From: JBDSKH01 sp050245915
GTDB lineage: Bacteria > Actinomycetota > Actinomycetes > Actinomycetales > Microbacteriaceae
NCBI GenBank assembly: GCA_050245915.1
Contig: JBFWWZ010000037.1
Coordinates: forward strand, 1-32,121
Direction: 5' to 3'
DNA length: 32,121 nucleotides
Position 1 is the first letter of the stretch; each line of letters opens with the position of its first letter. Both the position numbers and the translations under genes were made by a program. Under the pieces are notes generated by a model. That model did not search any database. It saw only the letters and a program-made list of their open reading frames with translations, and was not told the DNA's origin. Of this stretch, positions 31,513 to 32,121 are shown piece by piece.

Positions 31513-32121
31513 GAGAGCAGTCTGTGAGCCACGAACTCCTGACCGACCCGGTCACCCCGTGGCAGAACTGGGGGCGTGCCGAGAGCTCGACCCCGGCGTT
31601 CCGCGCGCGACCGCGCTCGTACGACGAGGTGGCCGCGGTGGTGCGCCTGGCGCGCGAGCGCGGGCTCACCGTCAAGGCGGTCGGGGCGAGCCACAGCTTC
31701 ACCGACATCGCCGCCACCGTCGGCGTGCTGGTCGAGCTCACCGAGCTGCGGGGGCTGGTGAGCGCCGACGCGGCGTCCGGCCGTGTCACCCTGCGCGCGG
31801 GAACGCATCTGCACGAGCTGCCCGCGATCCTCGACCCGCTCGGCCTGGCCCTGGAGAACATGGGCGACATCGACCGTCAGACGATCGCCGGCGCCACCAG
31901 CACGGGCACCCACGGGACGGGTGCCCGGTTCCGAGGCCTCGCCGCCCAGATCGCGGGCCTGAAGCTGGTGACCGCGAGCGGCGAGCTGCTGGCCGTCGAC
32001 GACGACCAGAATGCGGAGCTGCTGCCCGCCGCCCGGCTCGGTCTCGGCGCCCTCGGGATCGTCGTCGAGGTGACGCTGCAGTGCGTGCCCGCGTTCCTGC
32101 TCCGCGCGGTGGAGCATCCCG
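31509..32121 (+). CDS. FAD-linked oxidase, D-arabinono-1,4-lactone/alditol oxidase type (partial)
   Basis: The first 204 residues are visible and the frame runs off the window. The FAD-binding PCMH domain is clear: SYDEVAAVVRLARERGLTVKAVG, GASHSFTDIA with His62 (the place of the covalently flavinylated His in related oxidases), LRAGTHLHEL, GLALENMGDIDRQTIAGATSTGTHGTG, and GLGALGIVVEVTL. The family includes gulono/arabinono-lactone oxidases and actinobacterial alditol oxidases. The C-terminal ALO domain, which would help to choose between them, is outside. ATG at 31509 overlaps the aldolase stop by 4 bp. GTG at 31524 is a possible alternative start. Confidence 0.9.
   Translation, partial: MREQSVSHELLTDPVTPWQNWGRAESSTPAFRARPRSYDEVAAVVRLARERGLTVKAVGASHSFTDIAATVGVLVELTELRGLVSADAASGRVTLRAGTHLHELPAILDPLGLALENMGDIDRQTIAGATSTGTHGTGARFRGLAAQIAGLKLVTASGELLAVDDDQNAELLPAARLGLGALGIVVEVTLQCVPAFLLRAVEHP

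Overview
The window is about 70% GC DNA packed with genes on both strands. It looks like chromosomal DNA of a high-GC Gram-positive actinobacterium, most likely a Microbacteriaceae member close to Microbacterium. The reasons are the codon usage, frequent GTG starts, a cell-wall anchor of the LAXTG (sortase E) type, the rplY-pth-mfd and eno-ftsB-like-DUF501 gene orders, a DUF222/HNH gene, and many start codons that have a TANNNT-type -10 box 6-7 nt upstream instead of a Shine-Dalgarno site. No phage, insertion sequence or CRISPR array was seen, and no stretch above 300 bp lacks a gene.

Layout. 1-3934: the 3' part of a giant CshA-repeat surface protein ending in a LAYTG sorting signal. 3986-6506: 6-phosphogluconate dehydrogenase (gnd), divergent from a D-2-hydroxyacid dehydrogenase. 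6520-11491: ribosomal protein L25/Ctc, peptidyl-tRNA hydrolase and Mfd. 11418-13661: a CPBP intramembrane protease overlapping the mfd 3' end, divergent from a 14-TM MFS exporter. 13642-17606: a probable glutarate module, with a CaiB-type CoA-transferase and a PucR-family regulator divergent from glutaryl-CoA dehydrogenase. 17638-19537: a membrane-anchored thermonuclease-like protein divergent from MazG, then an uncharacterised protein. 19586-20911: a DUF222/HNH gene divergent from hisS. 21032-27848: hisS, eno, an FtsB/DivIC-like protein, DUF501, an S8 serine protease, a type II NADH dehydrogenase, a small membrane protein, and a tRNA with anticodon UAA. 27851-32121: a small hypothetical gene, an intergenic palindromic element, and a tightly overlapped operon of a TetR regulator, an MFS transporter, a PLP-dependent amino acid aldolase/deaminase and an FAD-linked lactone/alditol oxidase that runs off the window.

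How the genes work together. Much of the window is housekeeping: pentose phosphate pathway, glycolysis, translation, transcription-coupled repair, nucleotide clean-up and respiration. Two blocks look like catabolic units. One is PucR/CaiB/GCDH, which would activate glutarate to glutaryl-CoA and oxidise and decarboxylate it to crotonyl-CoA. The other is the TetR/MFS/PLP enzyme/FAD oxidase operon, whose substrate is unknown. The points most worth a second look are the UAA-anticodon tRNA with a leucine-type D arm but only a 5-nt variable loop, the overlapping symmetric -10 boxes at 12198-12204, the window-wide leaderless promoter pattern, the A-B-C super-repeat in the surface protein, and the two catabolic blocks.
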